Source: Planctomycetota bacterium (GTDB lineage Bacteria; Planctomycetota; Phycisphaerae; WQYP01). Taken from it: a stretch of 36,421 nt of DNA. Below are positions 25,215 through 35,138 of the stretch, one piece after another (within the stretch, counting starts at the first letter, position 1; the number at the start of each line of letters is the position of its first letter). The notes under the pieces are model-generated. The model worked only from the letters and a program-made list of their open reading frames with translations. It had not been told where the DNA came from and did no database searches. The position numbers and the translations under genes were made by a program. The stretch covers positions 1-36,421 of the forward strand of contig JAJYDW010000038.1 of the NCBI GenBank assembly GCA_021790385.1. Direction: 5' to 3'.

Positions 25215-26222
25215 ATGTTTCGGACCACAGTAAATACACTCATAGGCAGCATTGTTTTTGCAATGCTGGCCTTTAGTTTGTTCGGCCCGACACCGTTGGC
25301 ATCGGCCGGCACCGGACCTGGCCTGGAACTGCTTCCCTGGCCGGACAACGCCTCTGCGGTCTTCACACATAGCGCCACCATCTTCGGCGATACGCATACC
25401 AAGGGCAATAACGATCATTTTCAATTGACCAGCCTCAATTTCGATGGACGTTACCGCCTCAGTAATGCCGCCAAAACACCACCGCTCACGCTAAGCTCCC
25501 TGGCCCTGGGCTACGAAGTTCAATACTTCAACATCAACACCACCGCATTGACCATTCCCCATCATCTCATCGATGCTTCCGTCGCGGCTGGTGAGGTGCT
25601 TTACCATTCCTCCCGCTGGAGAATTTCTTTTGTCGGCGGGGTAGAATATTCCGGATCCAGCATTGGTGGTGACCCGGACGCCTATTACGGGCGCGCCGAT
25701 TTACTTGGCCAATACCGCATGGATAAACATCGCGAACTCATTGTAGGCCTGGATTACTACAGCAACCGGCTATTTCTGCCGGATATCCCCCTGCCGATTA
25801 TCGCCTACAATTGGCGTATCAATCGCCAATTGGAACTTTTTACGGGTGTTCCCTATGTCGGCCTGAAATGGAAGCCCAATTCGCGTCTGCAGATGCGACT
25901 TTTTTATGAGATTCCCTATTACGGCAGCGCCATCTTCAAGTATCGCCTTTTCGATCATGTCAAACTTCTCGCTGACTACACCGGCGAGGAAAATGCCTTT
26001 CACGTCCGCGACACCCCCAACACCCAGCGACTGTTTTTCTCGCAGCAGCGTGTTGAAGCCGGCGTAAGCTGGCGCCCCGTGCGGGCCATTCGTCTGGAGG
26101 TAACCGGTGGATATGCATTCGGACAGGAATTTCAGACCGGCTTCGATGTTCGGAAATTAACAACGCTTTCCCAGATTGCACCCCAGCCTTACGCCCGTAT
26201 CGACATCGCCTTTGGTTTCTAG
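25215..26222 (+). CDS. secreted outer-membrane beta-barrel candidate (DUF6268-like)
   Basis: Residues 1-31 form a signal peptide (TLIGSIVFAMLAFSLFG, ending ASA). The mature protein of about 300 residues is a string of alternating polar/hydrophobic strands with aromatic girdles (FQLTSLNFDGRYRLS, ALGYEVQYFNI, RELIVGLDYYSNRLFLP) and ends in Phe (RIDIAFGF), as outer-membrane barrels do. It resembles the DUF6268 family, whose role is unknown; that match is from memory and less certain than the barrel itself. The ATG is chosen because the signal peptide starts there. It follows the isomerase by 77 bases and precedes the RNase H-like gene by 47. Confidence 0.65.
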   Translation: MFRTTVNTLIGSIVFAMLAFSLFGPTPLASAGTGPGLELLPWPDNASAVFTHSATIFGDTHTKGNNDHFQLTSLNFDGRYRLSNAAKTPPLTLSSLALGYEVQYFNINTTALTIPHHLIDASVAAGEVLYHSSRWRISFVGGVEYSGSSIGGDPDAYYGRADLLGQYRMDKHRELIVGLDYYSNRLFLPDIPLPIIAYNWRINRQLELFTGVPYVGLKWKPNSRLQMRLFYEIPYYGSAIFKYRLFDHVKLLADYTGEENAFHVRDTPNTQRLFFSQQRVEAGVSWRPVRAIRLEVTGGYAFGQEFQTGFDVRKLTTLSQIAPQPYARIDIAFGF

Positions 26223-26269
26223 CACGCCAATGCGTGCGGTTCAACCTCCTCCCGGTTACTATACCTTCT

Positions 26270-27292
26270 ATGATTGTCGCGGGTATTGATGAAGCCGGTT
26301 ACGGCCCGCTGCTTGGCCCTCTGGTTATTTCGGCGGCTGCCTTTCGTGTGCCTGCAACCGCGGCTGCCCCGGCAGCTCATGGCTACGAACCACCGGCCCT
26401 GCTCGAAGCCGGAAATTTCTGGGCAGCGTTATCCGCCGCCGTGACGGCCAAGCCGCCCGTCCAGCCCGGAAAACTGATTGTCGCGGATTCCAAAATCGTT
26501 CATGCCCGGGCTGATGGTTTGAACCTGCTGGAGCAAACCACGCTGGCCTTTACGCAGGTGCTGGGTAAAATCTCATCATCAACCGCCAATGTTCTCCCAT
26601 CCGCCTCCACACTCCAGCAACTGCTGCTGGCGCTGGGCCAACCACCGGAGCCGGTTTTTCAGCAGCCCTGGTACCAGGGGGACGGCCCCTTGCCGCGGTT
26701 TGGCTCCGGGGCTATCGGCCCGGTCGCCAATTTTCTCGCCCGTACTCTGTACACCGCCGATATAACGCCCGTAGCCCTGCGCACCCGGGTCATTGCCGAG
26801 CACGAATTTAATCGGCTCGTGGTCGTCACCAACAACAAAGCCTCGGTATTAATGGGTGCAACCTTCGCTCATTTGTCCTGGCTATGCCGCCAATTCGCCG
26901 CCGAAGACCTGCTGGTCATCATCGATAAACAGGGAGGACGCGACCACTATCTGGATATGCTTTTGGAAACTTTCCCCGAAAGCCGCATAAAAGTTCTCGC
27001 CGAATCAACGTTCTTCAGCGGCTACGTATTAACCGGCAGCCATAAGCCGGCCACCATTTGTTTTTCGCCGAAAGCGGAATCGGCCTGCCTGGCGACTGCC
27101 CTGGCCAGCATGATCTGCAAATACCTGCGCGAGGTTCTGATGCACGATTTTAATCAGTGGTTTCAATTGCGCATCCCATCACTGGCTCCTACAGCCGGTT
27201 ATTACCAGGATGGACAGCGCTGGCTGCGGGATGTCGGCGGGCATTTAGCTCAAATCGGTCTGGAACCGGATCGAATCCTGCGCATACGCTGA
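26270..27292 (+). CDS. divergent RNase HII/HIII-like nuclease
   Basis: The 340-residue protein starts with GIDEAGYGPLLGPLVI, close to the RNase HII/HIII motif (Asp7, Glu8), followed by VADSKIVHA (the DSK loop, 73-75), LLVIIDKQGGRDHY (Asp219) and FSPKAESACLATALASMICKY (Glu270), which lines up with the KAD/KAE helix. The four acids would be D-E-D-E, as in RNase HIII, rather than D-E-D-D of RNase HII. It lacks the N-terminal substrate-binding domain of RNase HIII and has an insertion of about 100 residues (80-180). Late PTAGYYQDGQRWL is like the family's C-terminal GY segment. It probably cuts RNA in RNA-DNA hybrids or has diverged. Start could also be a GTG at 26234. Confidence 0.75.
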   Translation: MIVAGIDEAGYGPLLGPLVISAAAFRVPATAAAPAAHGYEPPALLEAGNFWAALSAAVTAKPPVQPGKLIVADSKIVHARADGLNLLEQTTLAFTQVLGKISSSTANVLPSASTLQQLLLALGQPPEPVFQQPWYQGDGPLPRFGSGAIGPVANFLARTLYTADITPVALRTRVIAEHEFNRLVVVTNNKASVLMGATFAHLSWLCRQFAAEDLLVIIDKQGGRDHYLDMLLETFPESRIKVLAESTFFSGYVLTGSHKPATICFSPKAESACLATALASMICKYLREVLMHDFNQWFQLRIPSLAPTAGYYQDGQRWLRDVGGHLAQIGLEPDRILRIR

Positions 27293-27299
27293 AATGCCG

Positions 27300-29762
27300 T
27301 TACGGCAAGGCCAACGGGGCATTCATATTGGCCACTGACTCAGAACTTGGACCCGAATCTTTGGTGGCCTGCGTCGTGGCGGGGATCTTAGGCGGTTTAA
27401 TGGCCGCCTGCTGTGAAAGCAAATCAGCCCACTGCGCCGCCAGCTTGCTTGAATCCTTGTGCGCCAGTAGCGCCAGTGCACGGGCAATGGCGGTCCCGGG
27501 ACCCGTGGTGCGGGCCAATTCGGCTTTGAGCATCATCCAGCGGTAACACATCATACGAATCAATGGATGAGAACTGGCTTTCAGGGACAAAATCGCTTTT
27601 TGCAGTTTAGCCGGCAACCCGGCCAAAGGTGCCTGCCGGACAATCCACGCCTGTACCAGCGAGTTTTCCGGCTGCGACAAAACCTGGAGCAAGGCCGATG
27701 TGGCCAGTCTTCGGAGTTTAGCCGGCGTGAGCGACGCTCCTGCCTCGGCAGGCTGTGCCGGCACGGCGGCGGCCATCTGCCGCAGACGCGGCAACTGCAC
27801 CACCAGAACTCCGGCGGCCAACATGGCTTTTTGTCCGGTCAAGGTCGGTAACTCGCGGGCGACACGTGCAAATTCGCTTAGCGAATTGCCGCAAAAGCCC
27901 CGGATATTGAAATAACCCGCAGAAAGTTCCTGCCCACCCAGGCCCGGAGCCATCTGCCCATGGTCCGCCACTGGATTGGTGATAATTTCAATATTGCCGC
28001 CGATAAGCGAGTTGGGGTTGTTCCATACCAGGTTCATCAGCGGGCCCTGGTCAACGCGGTAGCGCACTGTCAACGTGGATTGACTTCCCAGTTGCATCAC
28101 CTCTGGATTTTCATCCACCGCATACACTCCCAGGTTTACGGTATGCAGGCCGTCTATCTGCCCGGCCAGCGCCACCGCAGTGGTCACCGCCGTACCAGGC
28201 CCCACCGCCAGGGTATGGCCCGTGGCGTTAAAAAAATGTACCTTGAGGTAAAGAGGTTGGCCATAGTCGACCATGCGGTGCGACCAGCTTGTGGTTACCA
28301 AAACAACCCGTGATGGATGATCAACCGCATTGAGAATATGCGATGGATAATCTTCCACCAACCCCGCCAGGGCTTCACCGGCCGGGCTGCGATGCAACTT
28401 AATTTGCAGTTGGCGGGCAGCTTGCGCCACATCCAACGCCAGCAGGCTGGAAGGCGGATGCGCCCATAGTTTCTGCAAAATAAACCCAGCGCGGGCGCGA
28501 TCCCCCTGCTGTACCGCCAGCCAGGCCAAACCAATACGTGCGTACGGATCCAGGCCGGCCGTCTGCAATGCGATTTTTGCCGAGTGGTATTTCTTTTCCC
28601 GCAAAAGTTGCCAGCCAATCAGCCGCTGATACAACGATTCACTCGCCGGTACCAATTTATGCCAAGCGGCAATCCGCACCGCGATATCCGTCGGCACGGT
28701 AGAGCCATAATACAAATTCAGCCAAATTTTATCAGCCGCAAATTCGGCGACTTTGGGATGGGCTTTGGCCAATGCCGTCAACCGAGATTGCACGCGCCCC
28801 AGCAACTCCACCCCGCCCGGGCTGTCCACCGGACGGCCCTGGCTGTGCGCCGCAAGGGCCAGCATCAGCAGGTGGGTTGATACATTTTTCATCGCCAGCA
28901 ATTCCCGCGAAAACGCGTTAAATTGCGGATATTCGCCGGCGATGGCCCAATCCTGGGCCAAAGCCAGAGAAACATCTGAACTGATGGGAACATCCGCTCG
29001 CTGATATTGGCTGATGGCAGCATCCATCCAGGTAGCGGCCAAACGGTAATCGCCCGCCTGCGCCAGCAAGCGGGATACGGCCGCCACCACCGAAGGCTGG
29101 TACGGATCCGCGTGCAGTATCCGCAGCAGCACCTTGAGTTGTCGCTGTGGACTGGCCTGCTTGCCCACTAGCTGGGCCGCCATATCCTGCAACGCCGCCA
29201 GGTTCGCGGGATTAAACTTCACGGCCAGCGTCAACATTTTCCAAGCCGCCGACTGCCGGGACTGCGACGCGAGTAACCGGGACGCCCGCAGGGCAATGGC
29301 ACTGGATACCTGGGGATTCAAATTCCGGCCGTCCAGCGCCGCCATATACACGTTGATTCGCTGCTGCACCGTTTGCCGAGAGGCCGCCAGATCATCAATA
29401 AAGCGCACCTGAGCCGTGAGATTTTTGGGATTCAGTGCCACCATGGACAACAGACTCTTCTGCGCTACGGTGTAATTGCGCAATGCCTCTGCCGCATCCG
29501 CCTGCAACCGCAAAACGGTCAGGGAATTGGGATTCAGCCTGCGAGCCATATTGAGCAGGGTCAAGGCTTCGCGGGCGGCTAGAGGCGTTGGCACGGTAAC
29601 ATTGCGTCCTGCCGCCCGGGCATCATTAATTAGTTGCCCCACCAGGAGGGCTTTGGAACCGGAATGTTGCTGCGCCATCACGGGTGAAACAGCCGTAAAC
29701 GCGCCAATACACCACCCCATCAATAGAGTTTTTTTTACACATGCGATATGCTTTGGTGACAT
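27300..29762 (-). CDS. secreted TPR-repeat protein, function unknown
   Basis: The 820-residue protein has a signal peptide (LLMGWCIGAFTAVSPVMA) and then many tetratricopeptide-like helix pairs across about residues 50-480 (for example LTLLNMARRLNPNSLTVLRL, SLLSMVALNPKNLTAQV, KMLTLAVKFNPANLAAL). The middle part (about 500-650) seems beta-rich (MVDYGQPLYLKVHFFNATG, LTVRYRVDQGPLMNLVW). The C-terminus is helical and Ala/Pro-rich. It is probably periplasmic and mediates protein contacts. The ATG at 29762 has AGGG five bases upstream; a GTG two codons earlier is also possible. It is convergent with the RNase H-like gene, with only seven bases between the stops. Confidence 0.75.
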   Translation of the reverse strand: MSPKHIACVKKTLLMGWCIGAFTAVSPVMAQQHSGSKALLVGQLINDARAAGRNVTVPTPLAAREALTLLNMARRLNPNSLTVLRLQADAAEALRNYTVAQKSLLSMVALNPKNLTAQVRFIDDLAASRQTVQQRINVYMAALDGRNLNPQVSSAIALRASRLLASQSRQSAAWKMLTLAVKFNPANLAALQDMAAQLVGKQASPQRQLKVLLRILHADPYQPSVVAAVSRLLAQAGDYRLAATWMDAAISQYQRADVPISSDVSLALAQDWAIAGEYPQFNAFSRELLAMKNVSTHLLMLALAAHSQGRPVDSPGGVELLGRVQSRLTALAKAHPKVAEFAADKIWLNLYYGSTVPTDIAVRIAAWHKLVPASESLYQRLIGWQLLREKKYHSAKIALQTAGLDPYARIGLAWLAVQQGDRARAGFILQKLWAHPPSSLLALDVAQAARQLQIKLHRSPAGEALAGLVEDYPSHILNAVDHPSRVVLVTTSWSHRMVDYGQPLYLKVHFFNATGHTLAVGPGTAVTTAVALAGQIDGLHTVNLGVYAVDENPEVMQLGSQSTLTVRYRVDQGPLMNLVWNNPNSLIGGNIEIITNPVADHGQMAPGLGGQELSAGYFNIRGFCGNSLSEFARVARELPTLTGQKAMLAAGVLVVQLPRLRQMAAAVPAQPAEAGASLTPAKLRRLATSALLQVLSQPENSLVQAWIVRQAPLAGLPAKLQKAILSLKASSHPLIRMMCYRWMMLKAELARTTGPGTAIARALALLAHKDSSKLAAQWADLLSQQAAIKPPKIPATTQATKDSGPSSESVANMNAPLALP

Positions 29763-30078
29763 AGACACCCTTCACTGACGTTACCAACTCAGCCGTGGTG
29801 TAATATCGGCTTACCGGCCCTGCGGCACGTCTTAAAATCCAAGTTTTGATAAGTTGGTTTGACCGCCAAAGAACCAACTACCCTATAAATTGTACCACAG
29901 CATTTCAGTTATCGCATCAAGCTACACAATATGGGTGATTTTATCAGACGCCAGCCCATCCCAAGCCGATAATAATACTCCAAGCTCGCATCAGAAGCCC
30001 ACACCTGCCTCGCCTATCGCAAAAAACCGGCCATATTTATTGCCTGGGGCACCTGATCCATCCTGATGCCGTTACCGT
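29763..30078. other. gene-free stretch between TPR and PDZ genes
   Basis: These 316 AT-richer bases contain no supported gene. They hold an 8-bp-arm inverted repeat (29852-29879, separate entry) and must include the promoter of the TPR gene on the minus strand, where TACAAT (complement of 29892-29897) is a possible -10 without a well-spaced -35. Downstream of the PDZ gene I see no clear terminator. Confidence 0.45.
29852..29879. promoter_or_regulatory. 8-bp-arm inverted repeat upstream of the TPR gene
   Basis: AGTTGGTT (29852-29859) and AACCAACT (29872-29879) are perfect inverted arms with a 12-base spacer. No T-run follows on either strand. It lies about 90-120 bases before the TPR start, a suitable place for an operator or an mRNA leader stem. 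Confidence 0.35.
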
Positions 30079-30837
30079 TTAACGCTCATAACGGGCAACA
30101 AAGGCCGCTGCCGCCGCTTGTCGTTGTGCCAGCATCGCGCCGAGTTGGCCCATATCCCGCGGCACCCCTACCAACCGCACCGGCAACGACACCACCGAAA
30201 GTCCGCGAAGGACGCTTAACCGCACCATGTCTCCGGGTTTTAACGCCTGAATCTGCTGGCGAAAAGCATCGGCCGTCATCCAAAGCGGAAAAATCCGCCC
30301 GTTGATTCCGATGATCATGTCCGTGTCTCGCAGCACGGCCGCAGCGGGAAAACCCGGCAAAATCGCCACCACCTGCACCGCAGCGCACGCTATGTGGTGG
30401 CCATGCAAACGCACGGTTATCCGCTGCATGTTGTACTGCACGCCAAGAAAAGACACCGGCCCGCCCAATACCGGGGTACGGGCCATCAAATAGAGTTGTA
30501 ACGCCACTTTCAGCAGCCGGTTGGCTTTTTCCGCGTTGTGCGTCCGCCGTAAATCATTTAACACGACAGGCAGTTGCGACGGGTTTTCCTGCATTAAAAA
30601 GCTCTGCGCCCGCGAGCGCACCGACCACTGATCAGAGGACAGCATGGCCACGGCGGATCTTAATGTGAGTTTTTCATGCAGGGCTGGGGCGGAAGATTTC
30701 TCGCTTGAGGCCGGGTGTGTTGTTGGGATCGAGCGAGGCGCTGCCGCCGCACCGCGATCAAGGCGGCACCAGGCCAGCGCCCCAAATAGCGCTGCGCCCA
30801 CAGCCGCAGTCTTGAGAACTTGCGATTGCTCCATCAT
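30079..30837 (-). CDS. membrane-anchored or secreted PDZ-domain protein
   Basis: The 252-residue protein has an N-terminal hydrophobic segment (LKTAAVGAALFGALAWC) acting as anchor or signal, a Ser/Ala/Pro linker, a helical segment (residues 55-110), then a PDZ-like fold (about 125-225): SFLGVQYNM, VQVVAILPGFPAAAVLRDTD, MIIGINGRIFPLW, LKPGDMVRLSVLRG. No protease triad is present, so it is not a DegP or CtpA enzyme; a role in binding peptides or partners in the periplasm is likely. It begins nine bases after the stop of the FHA gene and is probably in one transcript with it. Confidence 0.7.
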   Translation of the reverse strand: MMEQSQVLKTAAVGAALFGALAWCRLDRGAAAAPRSIPTTHPASSEKSSAPALHEKLTLRSAVAMLSSDQWSVRSRAQSFLMQENPSQLPVVLNDLRRTHNAEKANRLLKVALQLYLMARTPVLGGPVSFLGVQYNMQRITVRLHGHHIACAAVQVVAILPGFPAAAVLRDTDMIIGINGRIFPLWMTADAFRQQIQALKPGDMVRLSVLRGLSVVSLPVRLVGVPRDMGQLGAMLAQRQAAAAAFVARYER

Positions 30838-30846
30838 GGGACATCA

Positions 30847-31359
30847 TTACTTTTTAGATTTTTCCCGGGCCAGCGCTTCCAAGGCCTTGAGCGGATCATC
30901 CGTTTCAATCACCGCATTTGCCGGCGAAACCACCTCTTCGTGGCCTTCATCGGCCACGGAGATATCCACCGTGCCATCAGCCTGTTTGGCCTCTTCAATG
31001 GTACGTACCGGTTCTACCGCCAGATCACCTAAAATTGTCCGCACTGGTTTGATGTGTGCCGGCTCTTCGTTGATTACCACCGTAAACGTCACCGGCCCCA
31101 CGCGTATGTGGTCACCGGCGGAAACGGCTATTTCCCCCGTTAACCGATCACTGTTGTGGTAGGTTCCGTTGGAACTGCCGCTATCCTTGAGCAGCACAGA
31201 ATCGCCTTCCAGCCGCAACTCGCAATGCCGCCGCGATACCGCCGGCAATGGAATCTGCAGGTCGCAATCCAGCGCCCGGCCAATGGTGACCATTTCCTTG
31301 TGCAATGGAAATTCCACGCGTTGGCCATTTTCCTTGAAAATTACCAGGGTTACATCCAT
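30847..31359 (-). CDS. FHA-domain protein
   Basis: The 170-residue protein has a forkhead-associated domain at residues 5-95, with GR (27-28), SRRH (41-44) and SSNGT (61-65), the residues that bind phosphothreonine. The C-terminal 75 residues are acidic and disordered-looking (VRTIEEAKQADGTVDISVAD), ending KKSK-like basic. It is cytoplasmic and should dock to a phosphoprotein, implying a Ser/Thr kinase elsewhere in the genome; none is near. GAGGTT close to the ATG at 31359 supports this start. It heads a two-gene unit with the PDZ gene and is divergent from hemW. Confidence 0.85.
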   Translation of the reverse strand: MDVTLVIFKENGQRVEFPLHKEMVTIGRALDCDLQIPLPAVSRRHCELRLEGDSVLLKDSGSSNGTYHNSDRLTGEIAVSAGDHIRVGPVTFTVVINEEPAHIKPVRTILGDLAVEPVRTIEEAKQADGTVDISVADEGHEEVVSPANAVIETDDPLKALEALAREKSKK

Positions 31360-31422
31360 TTGAACCTCATTACCGGAAAACCGGCCAAAAACACGCTCCA
31401 CAACGGCGACGAAGACAACAGC

Positions 31423-31452
31423 ATTATAACCAGCGCCGTGTGGTTACAACAA
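31423..31452 (-). promoter_or_regulatory. putative promoter of the FHA-PDZ unit
   Basis: On the minus strand, TTGTTG (complement of 31447-31452) lies 18 bases before TATAAT (complement of 31423-31428). A start site near 31416 would leave a leader of about 57 bases before the FHA ATG. The -10 is perfect; the -35 matches in about half its positions. Confidence 0.35.
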
Positions 31453-31557
31453 CCACCTTCGTGGAAAGCGGTTGGTCAGACCCACCCGACGATTCGCGCC
31501 AGCACTACTGTTCTGTTAGACTATATCGAACCCGCGGTGTTTTCAAGGAAAATAATT

Positions 31558-32805
31558 ATGTCATTTGCCACACCATCGGCCCTGCACTTGCCGCTAAGCC
31601 CGCGTGCCGGCGAATTTTATGATCTACCCCACCCGACCCGCCAGGGGGCCATTTCCGATATTGCGGCCATTTATATTCATATTCCATTTTGTACCGTGAA
31701 GTGCCATTACTGTGATTTTTTCTCCGTCGCCGACCATCTGAATCAGGCACCCGCATTGCTCACCGCACTGAATACTGAATTACGCCTGCAAATTCAACAT
31801 TTCGGCTCCATCAATCCCCAAACCATCTTTATCGGCGGCGGAACGCCCACGCTGCTATCCCCAGTACTGCTCCAAAATCTGATGAATATGCTTCATCAAC
31901 ACCTCGGCTTGAGCGCCCTTAATGAGTTCACCATCGAAGCCAATCCCAATACATTTGATGCCGAGCGAGCCAAAGTACTTCAGGCCGCCGGCGTCAACCG
32001 CATCAGCTTCGGAGCCCAATCCTTTGTGCCCGGCGAACTTCTGGCACTCCAGCGCGATCACAATCCCCAAAGTGTCGCCCAGGCCGTGCAATTTGCCCGC
32101 GATGCGGGCATCGACAATATCAATCTGGATTTAATTTTTGCCATCCCGGGGCAAACCCGGCAATCCTGGGATTATTCGCTAGACCAGGCCCTGGCCTTGA
32201 GTCCGCAACATCTTTCCTGCTACTCTCTTATGTACGAGCCTAACACGCCTTTGACCGCCCGCCTGAAAGCCGGCCAGATTCAGGCCGCACCGGAATCTCT
32301 GGAAATTTCTATGGTTGAGCACACCCACTGCAAACTCACCGCCGCCGGATTGTCCCGTTACGAAATTTCCAACTACGCCCGGCCGGGGCGCGAATGTCGC
32401 CATAACCTGCATTATTGGCATAGCTCAAACCATCTGGCCCTCGGCCCTTCCGCCTGGGCGCATCACGATGCAAGGCGCTGGAAAAATGTCCCCTCCATTA
32501 ACCGCTATACCGCCGCTTTGCTCGCCGATGCACCACGCGTGCCCATCGTCGAAATGGAACACCTTACAGCGGCGCAGTACGCCGGTGAACTGGCCATGCT
32601 GCAACTGCGCCTGCGCACCGGGCTGCACTGGAGGGAATTCCAGAACCGTACCGGCATCGATGCGGTCCAAAAGCTCTCCCAGGTGCTGCAAAAATACGAT
32701 GGCCTGGGCTACCTGGAAGTCAGCCCGCAACACCTGGCGCTGACCAATCAGGCGATGATCGTCTCCGACACCATTCTCGCCGACGTACTGGCCGCCTTCG
32801 GATAG
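31558..32805 (+). CDS. hemW: radical SAM protein HemW (heme chaperone, HemN-like)
   Basis: The 415-residue protein has the radical SAM cysteines Cys45, Cys49 and Cys52 in IPFCTVKCHYCDFFS, then IFIGGGTPTLL, RISFGAQSFVPGELLAL, NLDLIFAIPGQT, and HemW-typical RHNLHYWHSSNHLALGPSAW. HemW binds heme and a 4Fe-4S cluster and is thought to insert heme into respiratory enzymes; older annotations call it oxygen-independent coproporphyrinogen oxidase. The 30 residues before the first strand are a mild extension. AAGGAA eight bases upstream fixes the ATG at 31558; the same frame runs further upstream but overlaps the FHA gene antisense. It is convergent with mdh. Confidence 0.92.
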   Translation: MSFATPSALHLPLSPRAGEFYDLPHPTRQGAISDIAAIYIHIPFCTVKCHYCDFFSVADHLNQAPALLTALNTELRLQIQHFGSINPQTIFIGGGTPTLLSPVLLQNLMNMLHQHLGLSALNEFTIEANPNTFDAERAKVLQAAGVNRISFGAQSFVPGELLALQRDHNPQSVAQAVQFARDAGIDNINLDLIFAIPGQTRQSWDYSLDQALALSPQHLSCYSLMYEPNTPLTARLKAGQIQAAPESLEISMVEHTHCKLTAAGLSRYEISNYARPGRECRHNLHYWHSSNHLALGPSAWAHHDARRWKNVPSINRYTAALLADAPRVPIVEMEHLTAAQYAGELAMLQLRLRTGLHWREFQNRTGIDAVQKLSQVLQKYDGLGYLEVSPQHLALTNQAMIVSDTILADVLAAFG

Positions 32806-32855
32806 GATTCCCGCTGGCACCTGGCCGAAAGCCGACCTCCCGGCGTCCGGCACCA

Positions 32856-33806
<951 letters not shown>

Positions 33807-34001
33807 TTAATTTGTAACTAAAATATCGCCGCCACATCGCACCACCATCCACACGGCACGATGGTTTTAATCCATTGTGCCCAACCCTGCAAATCAACTC
33901 CGTGAGCCAGGACGGCCGGGCTTCCCGGATGCGAGCCGTTGCGTTTATACTTAGCAGCTCTGGCCGCCCCTGTGCGGCCCAACCGAGTAAGGAGCCACAC
34001 C

Positions 34002-35138
34002 TTGATCGACACCGGCCCGAGTCCAACCAGCGGCCACCCTCATCTGCCCTGGCCACGCGTGGCCTTCAACATCACATTTCTCGATTACGCCATTTTGGCC
34101 GCCGCCACCGTCAGTTTGCTTACCAACCAGACTTGGCGATGGATTGACTTGCGTCTGGTCGGCTTTTATTCACAAATCTGGCTGCCCGCCCTTTGGGTCC
34201 TTTCCCTGCTGTTCCTGCGTCTGGTCCGCCAAGTGCCGCGAAATGCCGCTGCCACCCTCACCACCGCCAGCCTTGACCGCCGCGGCCGCATGGCCACGCT
34301 GGCTTTGCTGCCATCCGGCCTGATTGCCGTAATCCTCTTGCTAAACACCATTTATTTCTATCATTTAATGACCTTGCCCGGTTTTGACCCTTCTGATCCC
34401 ATCCCGTTATGCCTCTACGTGCTTGTGGTGCTTCTGCGCTGGTTGGCCGCACGCCCGGATCGTTATTTGGTAATGCCACAAAAATCCGCCCCACTCACCA
34501 TCGCCCCGCCACGCCACTGGCGATTCGCCACCAATTCTCCACTGCTAACCCTATTTGCCGCATGTTGGACGGCCCTGATGCTGTATGTGTTTCTCTTTGC
34601 GTTTCATGCCGATCCCCCACCGCCGGGAGTTACCGCCGACGTGGGCGTGGTGTTCGGCAATAACACGCTGCCGGGCGATGTCTGTGGCCGGGCGCTGCGT
34701 TACCGCACCATGAAAGCCATACACCTTTATCAACGCGGCGTTATCCGCCATCTCATTTTATCCGGAGCAGCACCAGACGGCCAAGCCAGTCCTGCCAAAA
34801 ATGAGCCGTTCGCCATGCTCAAGCTTTGTTTGGCTCATCACCTGCCCCGAAGTGCCATCATTCTGGATTTTCACGGCAACAACACCCGCTACAGTTGCTA
34901 CAACGCCCGCCAAATCATGCTGGCCCATCATTGGAAAACCGTCATCGGCATCAGTTCCGATTATCACCTCCCCCGCATTGAACTCGCCTTTGCCCAAAAC
35001 CACATTCACGCCTGGACCATCGCCGGCCATCCCGTGCGCTGGCAGCAGACCAGCCTTTTTGCTCTGGTGCGGGAACTGGTGGGCTATCCGGTGTACTGGC
35101 TGGATCCACACTATCATCAGCCGGAGCCAGCGCAGTGA
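34002..35138 (+). CDS. membrane protein with DUF218 (SanA/YdcF/ElyC-like) domain
   Basis: The 378-residue protein has about five membrane helices in residues 20-205, then a DUF218 domain: VGVVFGNNTLPGDVCGRALR, AIHLYQRGVIRHLILSGAAP, NTRYSCYNARQIMLAHHW, VIGISSDYHLPRIELAF. Relatives ElyC and SanA affect the envelope barrier and carrier-lipid-dependent wall synthesis in E. coli; the biochemical role is open. The start is a TTG with an ideal AAGGAG eight bases upstream; an ATG at 33939 adds 21 residues without such a site. Its stop overlaps the start of the L,D-transpeptidase gene by four bases, a sign of translational coupling and of a wall-related role. Confidence 0.82.
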   Translation: MIDTGPSPTSGHPHLPWPRVAFNITFLDYAILAAATVSLLTNQTWRWIDLRLVGFYSQIWLPALWVLSLLFLRLVRQVPRNAAATLTTASLDRRGRMATLALLPSGLIAVILLLNTIYFYHLMTLPGFDPSDPIPLCLYVLVVLLRWLAARPDRYLVMPQKSAPLTIAPPRHWRFATNSPLLTLFAACWTALMLYVFLFAFHADPPPPGVTADVGVVFGNNTLPGDVCGRALRYRTMKAIHLYQRGVIRHLILSGAAPDGQASPAKNEPFAMLKLCLAHHLPRSAIILDFHGNNTRYSCYNARQIMLAHHWKTVIGISSDYHLPRIELAFAQNHIHAWTIAGHPVRWQQTSLFALVRELVGYPVYWLDPHYHQPEPAQ

